From the NCBI GenBank assembly GCA_000016765.1, contig CP000699.1:2170001-2234000 (forward strand): 64,000 nucleotides of DNA. The letters run 5' to 3'. The DNA is from Rhizorhabdus wittichii RW1 (GTDB lineage: Bacteria > Pseudomonadota > Alphaproteobacteria > Sphingomonadales > Sphingomonadaceae). Below, piece after piece: positions 32,745 to 41,151 of the stretch. The stretch's first letter is position 1. Each line of letters starts with the position of its first letter. Under the pieces are notes generated by a model. That model saw only the letters and a program-made list of their open reading frames with translations. It was not told the DNA's origin and did no database searches. A program made the translations under genes and the position numbers.

Positions 32745-34085
32745 TCAGCCGTTCCGCACCATCTCCGCATGGAGCGGCCCGTTCGCCGGCACGACGGGAT
32801 CGCCGCCGCCGAGACGGTTCTTGATGAACCGGCCGCCGAGCATCACCACGTCGAGATATTGGTCGGGCTGGGACAGGATGTCGATATTGGCGACCGGATC
32901 GCCGTCGACGACGATCAGGTCGGCGTCCGCGCCGGGGGCGATCACGCCGCTGCTGCCCTCGCGCCCGCCCAGCTTCGCGCCGTTGAGCGTCGCCCAGCGC
33001 AGCACGTCGGCGGCGGGGATGCCATAGTCATAGACGTAGATCGCCAGCTCGCGGGCATAGATGCCCTCGGCATGCTCCATGCCCATCGCGCCATAGTCGT
33101 CGCCCGGCACCATGACGACGCCGGCCTCGTTCGCGCGCTTCAGCATCGTCTTCATGTTGGACCAGGCGCGGTCATGCTGGTCGGCATCGTCATGCCCGGC
33201 GCCGCCGTCGTGGCTGACGAGCTTGGTGAAGAACAGGCTGGGGCAGAAGAAGGTGCCCTGCTTGACCATCCGCTCGATGCAGAGATCGTCGATATAGTCG
33301 CCATGATCGATGATATCGACGCCGGCATCGAGGCATTCGAGGATGACGTCGCGGGTCGAGGTGTGGGCGCGGACGCGGGCGTCGCGCTCATGCGCGGCGG
33401 CGACGGCGGCGGCGAGTTCGGCCCTGTTGAGCCCGCGATAGCGATCGCTCCAGCCATAGCCGTGGCCGCCGCTCGGCACGAGCTTGATGATCTCCGCGCC
33501 CCGCCAGATCTCCTGCCGCACCGCCCGGGTGAAGGCATCGGGGCCGTCGGCGAAGACATTGTGGCCGATCCGGCGCACGTCGTGATGCTCGGGCGTTTCG
33601 GAACGCCACCACATGCCCCGGTCCTCATGATCGGCGGTCGCGACGACGTGGCGGCTCGACGCGGTGATGTGCGGCCCGACGATCAGGCCCTTTTCCACCG
33701 CCATCTTGAGCTGGGCGTCCATGTCGTTGCTGCAGCTTCCGCCGACGATCCGGGTGACGCCGGAATTGAGCGCGATCCGCAGCGCGTTGGCACCCGCGAT
33801 GGCGAGCAATGCCGGAGGCAGCTCGGTCCCCAGATAGACGCCACCCCGCCCTTCCGCGAAGGTCGGCGGCCCGATGCTGACGAACTCGCCGTGCCAATGG
33901 CCGACCGTCATCCCGGGCATCAGGGTGCGGCCGCCAAGGTCGATCCGCTCATGGTCGGCGGGGAACTGGCCTTCGCGGTCGACGGCCTTGATCCGGCCGT
34001 CCTCGCACAGGACGGCCATGCCGCCGCCGCGCGGCGCATGGCCGTCGAACAGATTGGCGTTGGTGAAGAGCATGGGCTTACCCAT
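32745..34085 (-). CDS. Amidohydrolase (imidazolonepropionase-like)
   Basis: The protein has 446 residues of the large amidohydrolase superfamily. LFTNANLFDGHAPR starts the small beta domain, and GHWHGEF offers the first metal histidines. A lysine in EIIKLVPSGGHG is the possible carbamylated ligand, and RAHTSTRD, IDHGDYID and PGDDYG supply later ligands. ADADLIVVDGDP near the C-terminus is typical. AAGGA lies 7 bases before ATG 34085. Members hydrolyse C-N bonds of cyclic amides or dipeptides; the substrate here is unknown. Confidence 0.87.
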   Translation of the reverse strand: MGKPMLFTNANLFDGHAPRGGGMAVLCEDGRIKAVDREGQFPADHERIDLGGRTLMPGMTVGHWHGEFVSIGPPTFAEGRGGVYLGTELPPALLAIAGANALRIALNSGVTRIVGGSCSNDMDAQLKMAVEKGLIVGPHITASSRHVVATADHEDRGMWWRSETPEHHDVRRIGHNVFADGPDAFTRAVRQEIWRGAEIIKLVPSGGHGYGWSDRYRGLNRAELAAAVAAAHERDARVRAHTSTRDVILECLDAGVDIIDHGDYIDDLCIERMVKQGTFFCPSLFFTKLVSHDGGAGHDDADQHDRAWSNMKTMLKRANEAGVVMVPGDDYGAMGMEHAEGIYARELAIYVYDYGIPAADVLRWATLNGAKLGGREGSSGVIAPGADADLIVVDGDPVANIDILSQPDQYLDVVMLGGRFIKNRLGGGDPVVPANGPLHAEMVRNG

Positions 34086-34187
34086 CGCGGAATCCTTCCG
34101 AACTAATTCGCCAGGCGAGCCTACAGCATGACCCGGCGATTGTTGGCGGACAGGCTTATCCAGCGGCGCAACCGCACTTGCCGAGCC

Positions 34188-34198
34188 GGACAATCGCT
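34188..34198. promoter_or_regulatory. Shared 11-mer GGACAATCGCT, copy 1
   Basis: This 11-mer lies about 100 bases upstream of the amidohydrolase start at 34085. The same 11-mer occurs on the opposite strand at 35137-35147, between the PhzF-like and crotonase genes. A shorter match (GGACAATC on the minus strand at 54043-54050) lies upstream of a SnoaL gene. It may be a second regulatory element, but it is short. Confidence 0.3.
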
Positions 34199-34992
34199 CA
34201 ATCGAGGAGCAGCACGCCCTCGGCCGCCTTGCGCACCCCGCCGCCCACCTTCACGCCGCCGGGCCGCAGGACCACCTCCATCCGCGACGGCCGCCCCAGC
34301 ACCTCGCCCTGGCGGATCAGGCATTGTTCGGCGCCGTCGAAATGGTCGCGCATGATCCGCGCGAGGGTGGGCGCGCCGCCGCCGACCGCCGGATCCTCGA
34401 ACAGCCCGTGCGCGGGCGTGAAGATACGGCCATGCATTTCATCGGCGCCGATCCGCCGGACCGCGCCGACCGTGGCGCCCCCGTAGCGGCGGGCGATCCT
34501 GCCCAGCAGATCGGCCCGAGGGCGGAAATCGGCGGGATCGTCGTCGGTGACCGCGACGACATGGCGGTTGCCCGACGCGCTGCCGAGGAACAGGCCCCGG
34601 ACGGTGGACAGGCCGATCGCATCCGCGACCTCGTCGTCGTCGATGCGCTCGATCCCCGGTACGGGCTGGGTCGTCCAGGCCCTGCCCCCGCCATATTCGG
34701 TTTCGACGTCGCCGCCGGCGGTGGACAATGTCCAGCGCCCTTCCCCCATCGCCCAGACGGCGGCGAGCGCCCCCGAGCCGCCGAAGGGGACCTCGCGGCT
34801 GACGGTGAACATGCGCGTGGTGAAGCGTCCTGGCCCGATCCGGGTCGGAAACACCGTCAGCGTGCACCCCATCTGCCGGGCGATGCGGCCCATCAACCCT
34901 TCCTCGACCGGATCGCGGATCACGCAGATCGGGTTGCCGGCGAAATCCTGGGCCGCAAAGCAATTGACGACCTCGAAACCGATCCGCGCCAT
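34198..34992 (-). CDS. PhzF-fold protein with altered active site
   Basis: The protein has 264 residues. FEVVNCFAAQDFAGNPICVI at the start and LFEDPAVGGGAPT near the C-terminus place it in the PhzF/DAP-epimerase fold. Two residues used by PhzF seem replaced: the glutamate of the SET motif (E45 in PhzF) aligns with Cys43 in MGCTLTVF, and the histidine of the GHPT loop (H74) aligns with Ser73 in PFGGSGAL. The aspartate of EDP is kept. It is therefore probably an isomerase of unusual chemistry or a binding protein. It lies between the amidohydrolase and a divergent crotonase. Confidence 0.8.
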   Translation of the reverse strand: MARIGFEVVNCFAAQDFAGNPICVIRDPVEEGLMGRIARQMGCTLTVFPTRIGPGRFTTRMFTVSREVPFGGSGALAAVWAMGEGRWTLSTAGGDVETEYGGGRAWTTQPVPGIERIDDDEVADAIGLSTVRGLFLGSASGNRHVVAVTDDDPADFRPRADLLGRIARRYGGATVGAVRRIGADEMHGRIFTPAHGLFEDPAVGGGAPTLARIMRDHFDGAEQCLIRQGEVLGRPSRMEVVLRPGGVKVGGGVRKAAEGVLLLD

Positions 34993-35136
34993 GTCTCTCC
35001 CGCTCCCCGATGGTCCAGCGGCGGATATCTAGGCGCGGAGACGGACCGCCCGCATTCACCCGAACTGCACCCGAGCTTGCTTGGCCCGACATGCCGGCGG
35101 GCGGTTTCGCCCCCAGTCAAGCGCGTGCGCCGGTCC

Positions 35137-35147
35137 AGCGATTGTCC
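35137..35147. promoter_or_regulatory. Shared 11-mer, copy 2 (reverse orientation)
   Basis: AGCGATTGTCC is the reverse complement of the element at 34188-34198. It lies 54 bases upstream of the crotonase start at 35201 within the 208-base gap between divergent genes (34993-35200), in which no other clear signal was seen. Confidence 0.3.
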
Positions 35148-35200
35148 CGAAACCGCGCGGCGGGAAGGTCGGGGCGAGAGGAAGGCCTTGCGGATCAACG

Positions 35201-36001
35201 ATGCCGATACGTTATGAAAAGACCGGGCACATCGCCCAGATCACCATCGACCGCTACGAAAAGCGGAACGCGTTCGACGTGGACCATGCCGAACAGCTCA
35301 TGGCCTGCTGGGACATGGTGCGCGACGATCCCGACGTCTGGGTCGCGATCCTCACCGGCGTCAAGGACAGCTTCTGCTCGGGCGGCGATCTCAACGCCAT
35401 GCGGGACATCGCGCGCGAGACCGCGCTCCACGGCCGGTCCGAGAGCAAGGACCGGATGACGCGGAACGGGACCGCCTATTTCACGCTCAAGGGCTTCGAC
35501 ATCTTCAAGCCGATCATCGCCGCGGTGAACGGCCATTGCATCGCCGGCGGCATGGAACTGCTCGGCGGCACCGACATCCGGATCGCGAGCGAGGACGCCG
35601 TCTTCGCGATATCCGAGGTGCGGCGGGGCCTGTTCGCCGGCGGCGGCACCACCGCGCGCCTGCCGCGCCAGATACCCTGGCCGGCGGCGATGGAGTTACT
35701 GCTGGTCGGCCACGACGTCTCGGCCGAGCGGGCGAAGGAGATGGGCCTCGTCAACCAGGTCGTCCCGCGCGACCGGCTGCACGACACCGCCTGGGAATGG
35801 GCGGAGAAGATCGCCGCCAATGCACCGATCGCCGTCCAGGGCGCCAAGAAGAGCGCCTTGCTGGGTTTCCGCGCGGCGAGCCTCGAAGACGCCTATCGCA
35901 TCGAGGACGAATGCCATGATCGGGTATATGTCAGCGAGGACGCGCAGGAAGGCGCGACCGCCTTTCTCGAGCGCCGCCAGCCCGTGTGGAAAGGCCGCTG
36001 A
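35201..36001 (+). CDS. Enoyl-CoA hydratase/isomerase (crotonase) with intact catalytic glutamates
   Basis: The protein has 266 residues. The oxyanion-hole segments SFCSGGDLNAM and GHCIAGGMELLGGTD are present, and both hydratase glutamates are kept (in GGMELL and AISEVRRGL). It can thus hydrate a 2-enoyl-CoA. It opens the rightward core of the island. The ribosome site (AGGAAGG) is further from the ATG than usual. KNAF-like KRNAFD is the normal N-terminal signature. Confidence 0.92.
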   Translation: MPIRYEKTGHIAQITIDRYEKRNAFDVDHAEQLMACWDMVRDDPDVWVAILTGVKDSFCSGGDLNAMRDIARETALHGRSESKDRMTRNGTAYFTLKGFDIFKPIIAAVNGHCIAGGMELLGGTDIRIASEDAVFAISEVRRGLFAGGGTTARLPRQIPWPAAMELLLVGHDVSAERAKEMGLVNQVVPRDRLHDTAWEWAEKIAANAPIAVQGAKKSALLGFRAASLEDAYRIEDECHDRVYVSEDAQEGATAFLERRQPVWKGR

Positions 36002-36016
36002 TGCGCCCCGCGGATA

Positions 36017-36033
36017 TATAACCAAACGCAATA
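36017..36033. promoter_or_regulatory. Shared 17-bp box, copy C
   Basis: TATA-ACCAAACGC-AATA matches 8 of 9 centre bases and most of the left arm of copy A. The right arm is degraded. It lies 99 bases upstream of the amidohydrolase at 36132 in the 130-base gap after the crotonase. Confidence 0.55.
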
Positions 36034-36131
36034 CATGCAGGAAAACGATATTGGACCGACATCCGCCCTCACCGCAAAAGCGACGATGGAAGATTTGAGT
36101 TCATTTACGAGTTGCAAACGGGAGAGATAAC

Positions 36132-37421
36132 ATGGCCACGATCCTGGACCGTACTGGCATCGCGCCATCCGAGCCGGTGGAAGTCAATCCGGAGAATTTG
36201 TGGCGCCTCGAGACGCCCGGCGGTAGCGAGAACTGGAACCGGTCGCCTTATGCGAAGGCCGACAACAAATATTTCATGGTCTCTTGTGACACCCACTTGT
36301 CGCCACCGGCCAAGTTGTTCCACGAACGGATGGATGCGAAGTTCCATTCGCGCCTTGCCCGTGTCGAAGTCGACGGCGATGGGGTGAAGTGGATGGTCGG
36401 CCTCGAAAATGGCCGCCGCGAGAAGATCTACGAAGCCCCGATGGAGGGCGAGGACAAATATCGCAGCATCGCGGGCGGTTCGCGCACCAACACCGCCACG
36501 CCCGGGGTGGTCGACGACACCGCGATCCGCCTGCGCATCGCCGATCAACTGGCCGACGGCATCGACGGCGAGCTGATCTTCCCGAATGGCGCCGGCCAGT
36601 TCGTGTTCGGCACCACCGATCCCGAATTCACTCTCGCCCTTTCGCAATGCTATAACGACTGGGCATGGGAACTCTGCGGTCCGTACAAGGATTTCTGCAA
36701 TCCCGCCGCGACGATCCCGACCATCGACGTCGCCAACGCGGTCAAGGAGATCGAGCGCGTCGCCAAGCTGGGCTATCGGGTGCTGACCCTGCCGTGCAAG
36801 CCGGTGTTCGGTCCGTCCGATCCTTCGCACACCAACTACAACCACAAGGATTACGACCCGATGTGGGCCGCGATCCAGGACACGGACATGGCCTTCACCT
36901 TCCATGTCTCGACCGGCCGCGATCCGCGCACCTCGCGCGGCGCCGGCGGCGCGGTGATCAACTATGTGGTGCATTCGCTGCTGCCGACCGTCGAGCCGAT
37001 GGCGAACATCTGCGCCTCGGGCCTGCTCGATCGCTATCCGAAGCTGCGCTTCGCGCTGATCGAGGCGGGCATCGGCTGGGTGGCCTGGGCGCTCGACGCG
37101 ATGGACGAGGCCTATCTGAAGCATCATTTCTGGACGCGCCCCAAGCTCAAGCACGGCCTGCCGAGCGACTATTATCGCGCCAGCGGCGCATCGACCTTCA
37201 GCGAGGACCGCTCGGGCCTCGCCGTCATCGAGGCGTTCAACCTGGTCGAGAACGCGCTCTGGGCCAACGACTATCCCCACCATGAGGGCACCTGGCCGCA
37301 CTCCGCCGAAGCGATCGAGCGGCAGATGGGCCACCTCTCGGAGGAGAGCCGCGCCAAGATCCTCGGCCTCAACGCGGCGAAGATGTTCAAGTTCGACGTT
37401 CCCGCGAAATACACCGCCTGA
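36132..37421 (+). CDS. Amidohydrolase family 2 (large variant)
   Basis: The protein has 429 residues. VSCDTHLSPPAKLF carries the N-terminal metal site, AFTFHVSTGRDP a barrel histidine, FALIEAGIGWVAW the usual later strand and WANDYPHHEGTWPHS the C-terminal aspartate and histidines. This is the D-x-H variant of the family seen in sphingomonad and actinobacterial catabolic clusters. GGGAGAGA precedes the ATG. It starts a run of five closely packed or overlapping genes after a 72-base gap. It may hydrolyse or decarboxylate a ring-derived intermediate. Confidence 0.88.
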   Translation: MATILDRTGIAPSEPVEVNPENLWRLETPGGSENWNRSPYAKADNKYFMVSCDTHLSPPAKLFHERMDAKFHSRLARVEVDGDGVKWMVGLENGRREKIYEAPMEGEDKYRSIAGGSRTNTATPGVVDDTAIRLRIADQLADGIDGELIFPNGAGQFVFGTTDPEFTLALSQCYNDWAWELCGPYKDFCNPAATIPTIDVANAVKEIERVAKLGYRVLTLPCKPVFGPSDPSHTNYNHKDYDPMWAAIQDTDMAFTFHVSTGRDPRTSRGAGGAVINYVVHSLLPTVEPMANICASGLLDRYPKLRFALIEAGIGWVAWALDAMDEAYLKHHFWTRPKLKHGLPSDYYRASGASTFSEDRSGLAVIEAFNLVENALWANDYPHHEGTWPHSAEAIERQMGHLSEESRAKILGLNAAKMFKFDVPAKYTA

Positions 37422-37493
37422 TCGGTATCGCGGCGGGAAAGTCCCTTTCCTGCCGCGACCATCTTCCAGACCACCAGAAGCAGGATGCTGCGA

Positions 37494-38786
37494 ATGCCCC
37501 AGCGGCCAGAAATCCCCCCTTATCAGCCGTCGCCCTCGCCCCAGCCGAAGGCGCTCGCCGACGTTCGCATCGTCGATTTCTCCCGCGTGCTGGCCGGCCC
37601 GTTCGCCACGCAGATCCTCGGCGATCTCGGCGCGGAGATCATCAAGATCGAGCAGATCGTGACGGGCGACGACACGCGCAGCCTGCTGCCCGAGCCCAGC
37701 CTCGGCGGCGAAAGCTTCTTCTACCTCGCGCTCAACCGCAACAAGCGCAGCATCTCGCTCGACCTGCGGACCGAGGAGGGCCGCAAGATCGCGCTCGACC
37801 TGATCGCCACCGCCGACGTCGTGCTGGAGAATTTCACGACGCGCGTCATGGAGCAGTTCGGCCTCGACTACGCGTCGCTCAAGGACCGTTTCCCGCAGCT
37901 GATCTATTGCTCGGTCTCCGCCTATGGCCGCACCGGCCGGCTGGCCAACGCGGCCGGCTATGATTCCGCCATCTCGATGGAGACCGGGGTTTCGGCGCTG
38001 AACGTGACGGAGGGCGAATCCCCGGTGCCCGGCGGCGTGCCCTTCGTCGACATCACCACGGCGATGAACGCCACGATCGGCATCCTCGCGGCCCTGCATG
38101 CGCGCAAGCTCCACGGCCGGGGCCAGTTCATCGAATCCGCGATGTACGACTCGGCGATCGCCGACCTGTCCTACAAGGGCTATCAGTTCCTGGCGTCCGG
38201 CGTCAGCCCCGTCTCGCTCGGCCGCAAGCCGAAATTCGGCGTGCCGGGCGGGCAGTTCAACTGCAGCGACGGCATGGTCTGGTTCACCTGCACCGGCCAG
38301 AAGATGTTCCGCAACTTCTGCGACCTGGTCGTCGAGAGGCCGGAGCTGTTCGACGATCCGCGCTTCGACAGCGTCGCGAACCGCAACGCCAATTTCGAGG
38401 TGCTCTTCAATCTCCTGTCGGAGATCTTCGCCACGCAGGACCGGGCCTATTGGTCCGATCGGCTGAAGCGCGCCGGCGTCCCCTGCGGCGAGGTGCGCAG
38501 CGTCGGCGAGGCGCTGATGGCGCGCGAGACCGCCGAGCGCGACATGATCGCCGAGATCCCGCACCCCACGGCGGGGCGGATTCCGATGATCAAGTCGCCG
38601 ATCAAGATGAGCCTGACCCCCGCCATCGATCCGACCCCGCCGCCGCTGCTCGGCCAGAACAGCCGCGAGATCCTGCGCGAGCTGCTCGGCTACAGCGACG
38701 AGCGGATCGACGCGCTGGCGTCGCAGGGCGTGATCCAGGTCCTCGACGACGTGCCCGCGCCGCTGGCATCGGACGCGGCTGCGTGA
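37494..38786 (+). CDS. CaiB/BaiF CoA-transferase 1
   Basis: The protein has about 430 residues of the family III CoA-transferase fold. DVRIVDFSRVLAGPFATQILGD near the start, NRNKRSISLDL, LENFTTRVMEQFGLDY and YCSVSAYGRTG are typical, and YDSAISMETG holds the catalytic aspartate position. It moves CoA between acyl groups, probably activating a pathway acid. The start may be 37485 or 37494; AGCAGG suits 37494. Its stop overlaps the GTG start of the next gene. Confidence 0.92.
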   Translation: MPQRPEIPPYQPSPSPQPKALADVRIVDFSRVLAGPFATQILGDLGAEIIKIEQIVTGDDTRSLLPEPSLGGESFFYLALNRNKRSISLDLRTEEGRKIALDLIATADVVLENFTTRVMEQFGLDYASLKDRFPQLIYCSVSAYGRTGRLANAAGYDSAISMETGVSALNVTEGESPVPGGVPFVDITTAMNATIGILAALHARKLHGRGQFIESAMYDSAIADLSYKGYQFLASGVSPVSLGRKPKFGVPGGQFNCSDGMVWFTCTGQKMFRNFCDLVVERPELFDDPRFDSVANRNANFEVLFNLLSEIFATQDRAYWSDRLKRAGVPCGEVRSVGEALMARETAERDMIAEIPHPTAGRIPMIKSPIKMSLTPAIDPTPPPLLGQNSREILRELLGYSDERIDALASQGVIQVLDDVPAPLASDAAA

Positions 38787-39961
38787 GCGGAGGCCAGTTG
38801 CGCGGCCGCACGGCGATCGTCGGCATCGGCGCATCGACCTTCCACAAGCGGGGCACCTCTCCCGACAGCGAGTTCAAGCTGACGCTGAAGGCCGTGCTGG
38901 CCGCCGCGGAGGACGCCGGCATCGATCCGCACAAGATCGACGGCTTCGCCTCGTTCAACTTCGACCGCACCGATCCGTCGCGCATGGCGGCCGCGCTCGG
39001 CATCGACGAGCTGCGTTTCGCCAACCTGTTCTGGGGCGGCGGCGGCGGCGGCGCGGCGGCGGTGGCGAACGCCGCCGCGGCGGTGATCGCCGGTCTCGCC
39101 TCCTGCGTCGTCGTCTATCGCGGCATCGTGCAGGGACCCGACGGCCGCTATGGCGACGGGCGCACCATCGGCGCCTATGGCCGCGACGCCGCCTATCTCG
39201 CGCCCTATGGCCTGATGACGCCGATCCAGTGGTACACGATGCGGGTCGTGCGCTTCATGCACGAGCATGGCATCGCGCGCGACGCGCTGCGCGCGATCTC
39301 CATGGCGTCCTATCATCATGCCCAGGCCAATCCGCGGGCGGTGATGCACGGCCGTCCGCTGACCGAGCAGGCCTATGAGGAATCGCGCTGGATCGTCGAG
39401 CCGCACCACCTGTTCGACTGCTGCATGGAGAATGACTGCGCCGCCGCCGTCATCGTCATGAGCGCCGAGGCGGCGAAGGACCTGAAGCAGAAGCCGGCCT
39501 ATATATTGGGCGCGGCGCAGGGCTCCGAATATCGCAACCAGGCCCGCGTCCATAATGCGCCGCGCTACGGTTCGGCGAGCTTCTCGTCGGTCGGGCCGCG
39601 CCTGTTCGCCGAAGCCGGCGTCACCCCGGCGGACGTGGACGTCGCGCAGACCTATGAGAATTTCACCGGCGGCGTGCTGATGAGCCTGATCGAGCACGGC
39701 TTCTGCGCGCCGGAGGAGGCCAACGACTTCTTCAAGCTGGAGAATCTGATCGCCCCCTCGGGACGCCTGCCGCTCAACACCAGCGGCGGCAACCTCGCCG
39801 AGGCCTATGTGCACGGCATGGGCCATATCCTGGAGGGCGTGCGGCAGATCCGCGGCACCTCCACCTCGCAGGTGCCGGGCGCGTCGATCGCCTTCGTCGG
39901 ATCGGGACCGATGGTGTCGCCGGTTTCGGACCTGCTGCTCGGAAACGGGAACACGCTATGA
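38783..39961 (+). CDS. Thiolase-fold protein lacking the nucleophilic cysteine (Ltp2-like aldolase candidate)
   Basis: The protein has 392 residues in the SCP-x/lipid-transfer thiolase family. The position of the thiolase nucleophile is a glycine run (FWGGGGGGAAAVANAA, about 82-97) with no cysteine. The usual GHP motif is replaced by AEAYVHGMGH. Tyr291 (QTYENFTGG) and Tyr342 (EAYVHGMG) fall where the steroid side-chain aldolase Ltp2 has its two catalytic tyrosines (remembered as 294 and 344). It starts with GTG inside the previous stop and overlaps the DUF35 gene by 4 bases. I infer an acyl-CoA retro-aldolase rather than a thiolase. Confidence 0.85.
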   Translation: MSGGQLRGRTAIVGIGASTFHKRGTSPDSEFKLTLKAVLAAAEDAGIDPHKIDGFASFNFDRTDPSRMAAALGIDELRFANLFWGGGGGGAAAVANAAAAVIAGLASCVVVYRGIVQGPDGRYGDGRTIGAYGRDAAYLAPYGLMTPIQWYTMRVVRFMHEHGIARDALRAISMASYHHAQANPRAVMHGRPLTEQAYEESRWIVEPHHLFDCCMENDCAAAVIVMSAEAAKDLKQKPAYILGAAQGSEYRNQARVHNAPRYGSASFSSVGPRLFAEAGVTPADVDVAQTYENFTGGVLMSLIEHGFCAPEEANDFFKLENLIAPSGRLPLNTSGGNLAEAYVHGMGHILEGVRQIRGTSTSQVPGASIAFVGSGPMVSPVSDLLLGNGNTL

Positions 39962-40410
39962 CGGACGCCGCCCATTATCTTCCCGAAGGGCTGCCCGCCC
40001 CCGCCCTGGCCGAACCCGAGCTGGAAGCCCCCTATTGGGAGGGTGCCCGCGAGGAGCGGCTGCTGGTGCAGCGCTGCGGCGCCTGCGCGACCTGGCAATG
40101 GGGGCCGGAATGGATCTGCCACAAATGCCTGTCGTCCGACATGCGGTGGACCGAGGTCGCGCCGCGCGGGCGCATCTACAGCTATGAACGGGTCTGGCAT
40201 CCGGCGCATCCGGTGCTGAAGGGGCATACCCCCTTCCTTGCCGTGCTCGTCGAACTGCCGGAGGCAGGCAATGTCCGCATGATCGGCAATCTCCTCGGCG
40301 ATCCGCTGCAGGATGTGCAGATCGGGTCAGAAGTCGTAGCCGACTACGAGCACCACAACGATGCGACGCCACCCTATACCCTTGTCCATTGGCGGATAGC
40401 CCAAGGGTGA
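39958..40410 (+). CDS. DUF35 OB-fold/zinc-ribbon protein, partner of thiolase-fold enzyme
   Basis: The protein has 150 residues. The rubredoxin-like zinc ribbon uses Cys40, Cys43, Cys54 and Cys57 (CGAC and CHKC), followed by an OB fold (GRIYSYERVWHPAHPVLKGHTPF). DUF35 proteins form complexes with thiolase-fold partners and are required for substrate binding; in steroid degradation ChsH2 DUF35 pairs with Ltp2. The ATGA overlap with the preceding gene supports a 1:1 complex. Confidence 0.92.
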   Translation: MTDAAHYLPEGLPAPALAEPELEAPYWEGAREERLLVQRCGACATWQWGPEWICHKCLSSDMRWTEVAPRGRIYSYERVWHPAHPVLKGHTPFLAVLVELPEAGNVRMIGNLLGDPLQDVQIGSEVVADYEHHNDATPPYTLVHWRIAQG

Positions 40411-40416
40411 CAAGAA

Positions 40417-41151
40417 TTGACCAAGAGTCTCGAGAAGAATCACTTCACGGTTCGGCCTGACGACGAGCCGAACGACGCCCATGTCTTTGCCCAGATCTTG
40501 GGACGGCGGTTCAGTTGCCGCGGCTTCCTGCCCGATCCGGTGCCCGAGAAGACGATCGCATCGATATTGAGCATCGCGCAGCTCACCGCGTCCTGGTGCA
40601 ACTCGCAGGCCTGGCATCTCTACATCACCAGCGGCGACGCGACGCGGCGCTTCAGCGAGGCGCTGATGACCGCCGCCACCGCGCCCGGCGGATCGTCGCT
40701 GGAAACGGATTTCCCGCGCCCCGCCCAATATACCGGCCGCTATCAGGAGCGCCGCCGGGAAACCGGGTGGCAGCTTTACGAGGCGGTGGGCATCGCCCAT
40801 GGCGACCGCGAGGCGTCCGGCCGCCAGACGCTGGAGAATTTCCGGCTTTTCGGCGCGCCGCACGCCGCCGTGATCACCTCCGACCGCGACCTCGGCGTCT
40901 ATGGCGCCGTCGATTGCGGCAGCTATGTCGCCAATTTCATGACCGCAGCCCAGTGCTTCGGCGTCGACACGATCGCGCAGGCGGCCATCGCCATGCAGTC
41001 GCAGGCCGTGCGCGAGTTCTTCTCCATCCCCGACGATCGCCGGATCGTGTGCGGCATATCCTTCGGCTATGGCGACAGGAAGCACCCCGCCAACGGCTTC
41101 CGCACGCGCCGCGACGGCATCGACGAAATCGCCACCTGGGTGTCGAAATGA
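40417..41151 (+). CDS. Nitroreductase-family flavoprotein
   Basis: The protein has 244 residues. RRFSCRGFLPDPVPEKTI is the N-terminal FMN-binding signature, CNSQAWHL the next, and VDCGSYVANFMTAAQCFGVDTI the C-terminal segment. The family reduces nitro groups, quinones or enoates with FMN and NAD(P)H. The only nearby start is TTG 40417 with AAGGGTGA upstream. It lies inside a CoA-ester operon and its stop overlaps the next ATG, so its true substrate may be an unsaturated or quinonoid pathway intermediate. Confidence 0.88.
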   Translation: MTKSLEKNHFTVRPDDEPNDAHVFAQILGRRFSCRGFLPDPVPEKTIASILSIAQLTASWCNSQAWHLYITSGDATRRFSEALMTAATAPGGSSLETDFPRPAQYTGRYQERRRETGWQLYEAVGIAHGDREASGRQTLENFRLFGAPHAAVITSDRDLGVYGAVDCGSYVANFMTAAQCFGVDTIAQAAIAMQSQAVREFFSIPDDRRIVCGISFGYGDRKHPANGFRTRRDGIDEIATWVSK

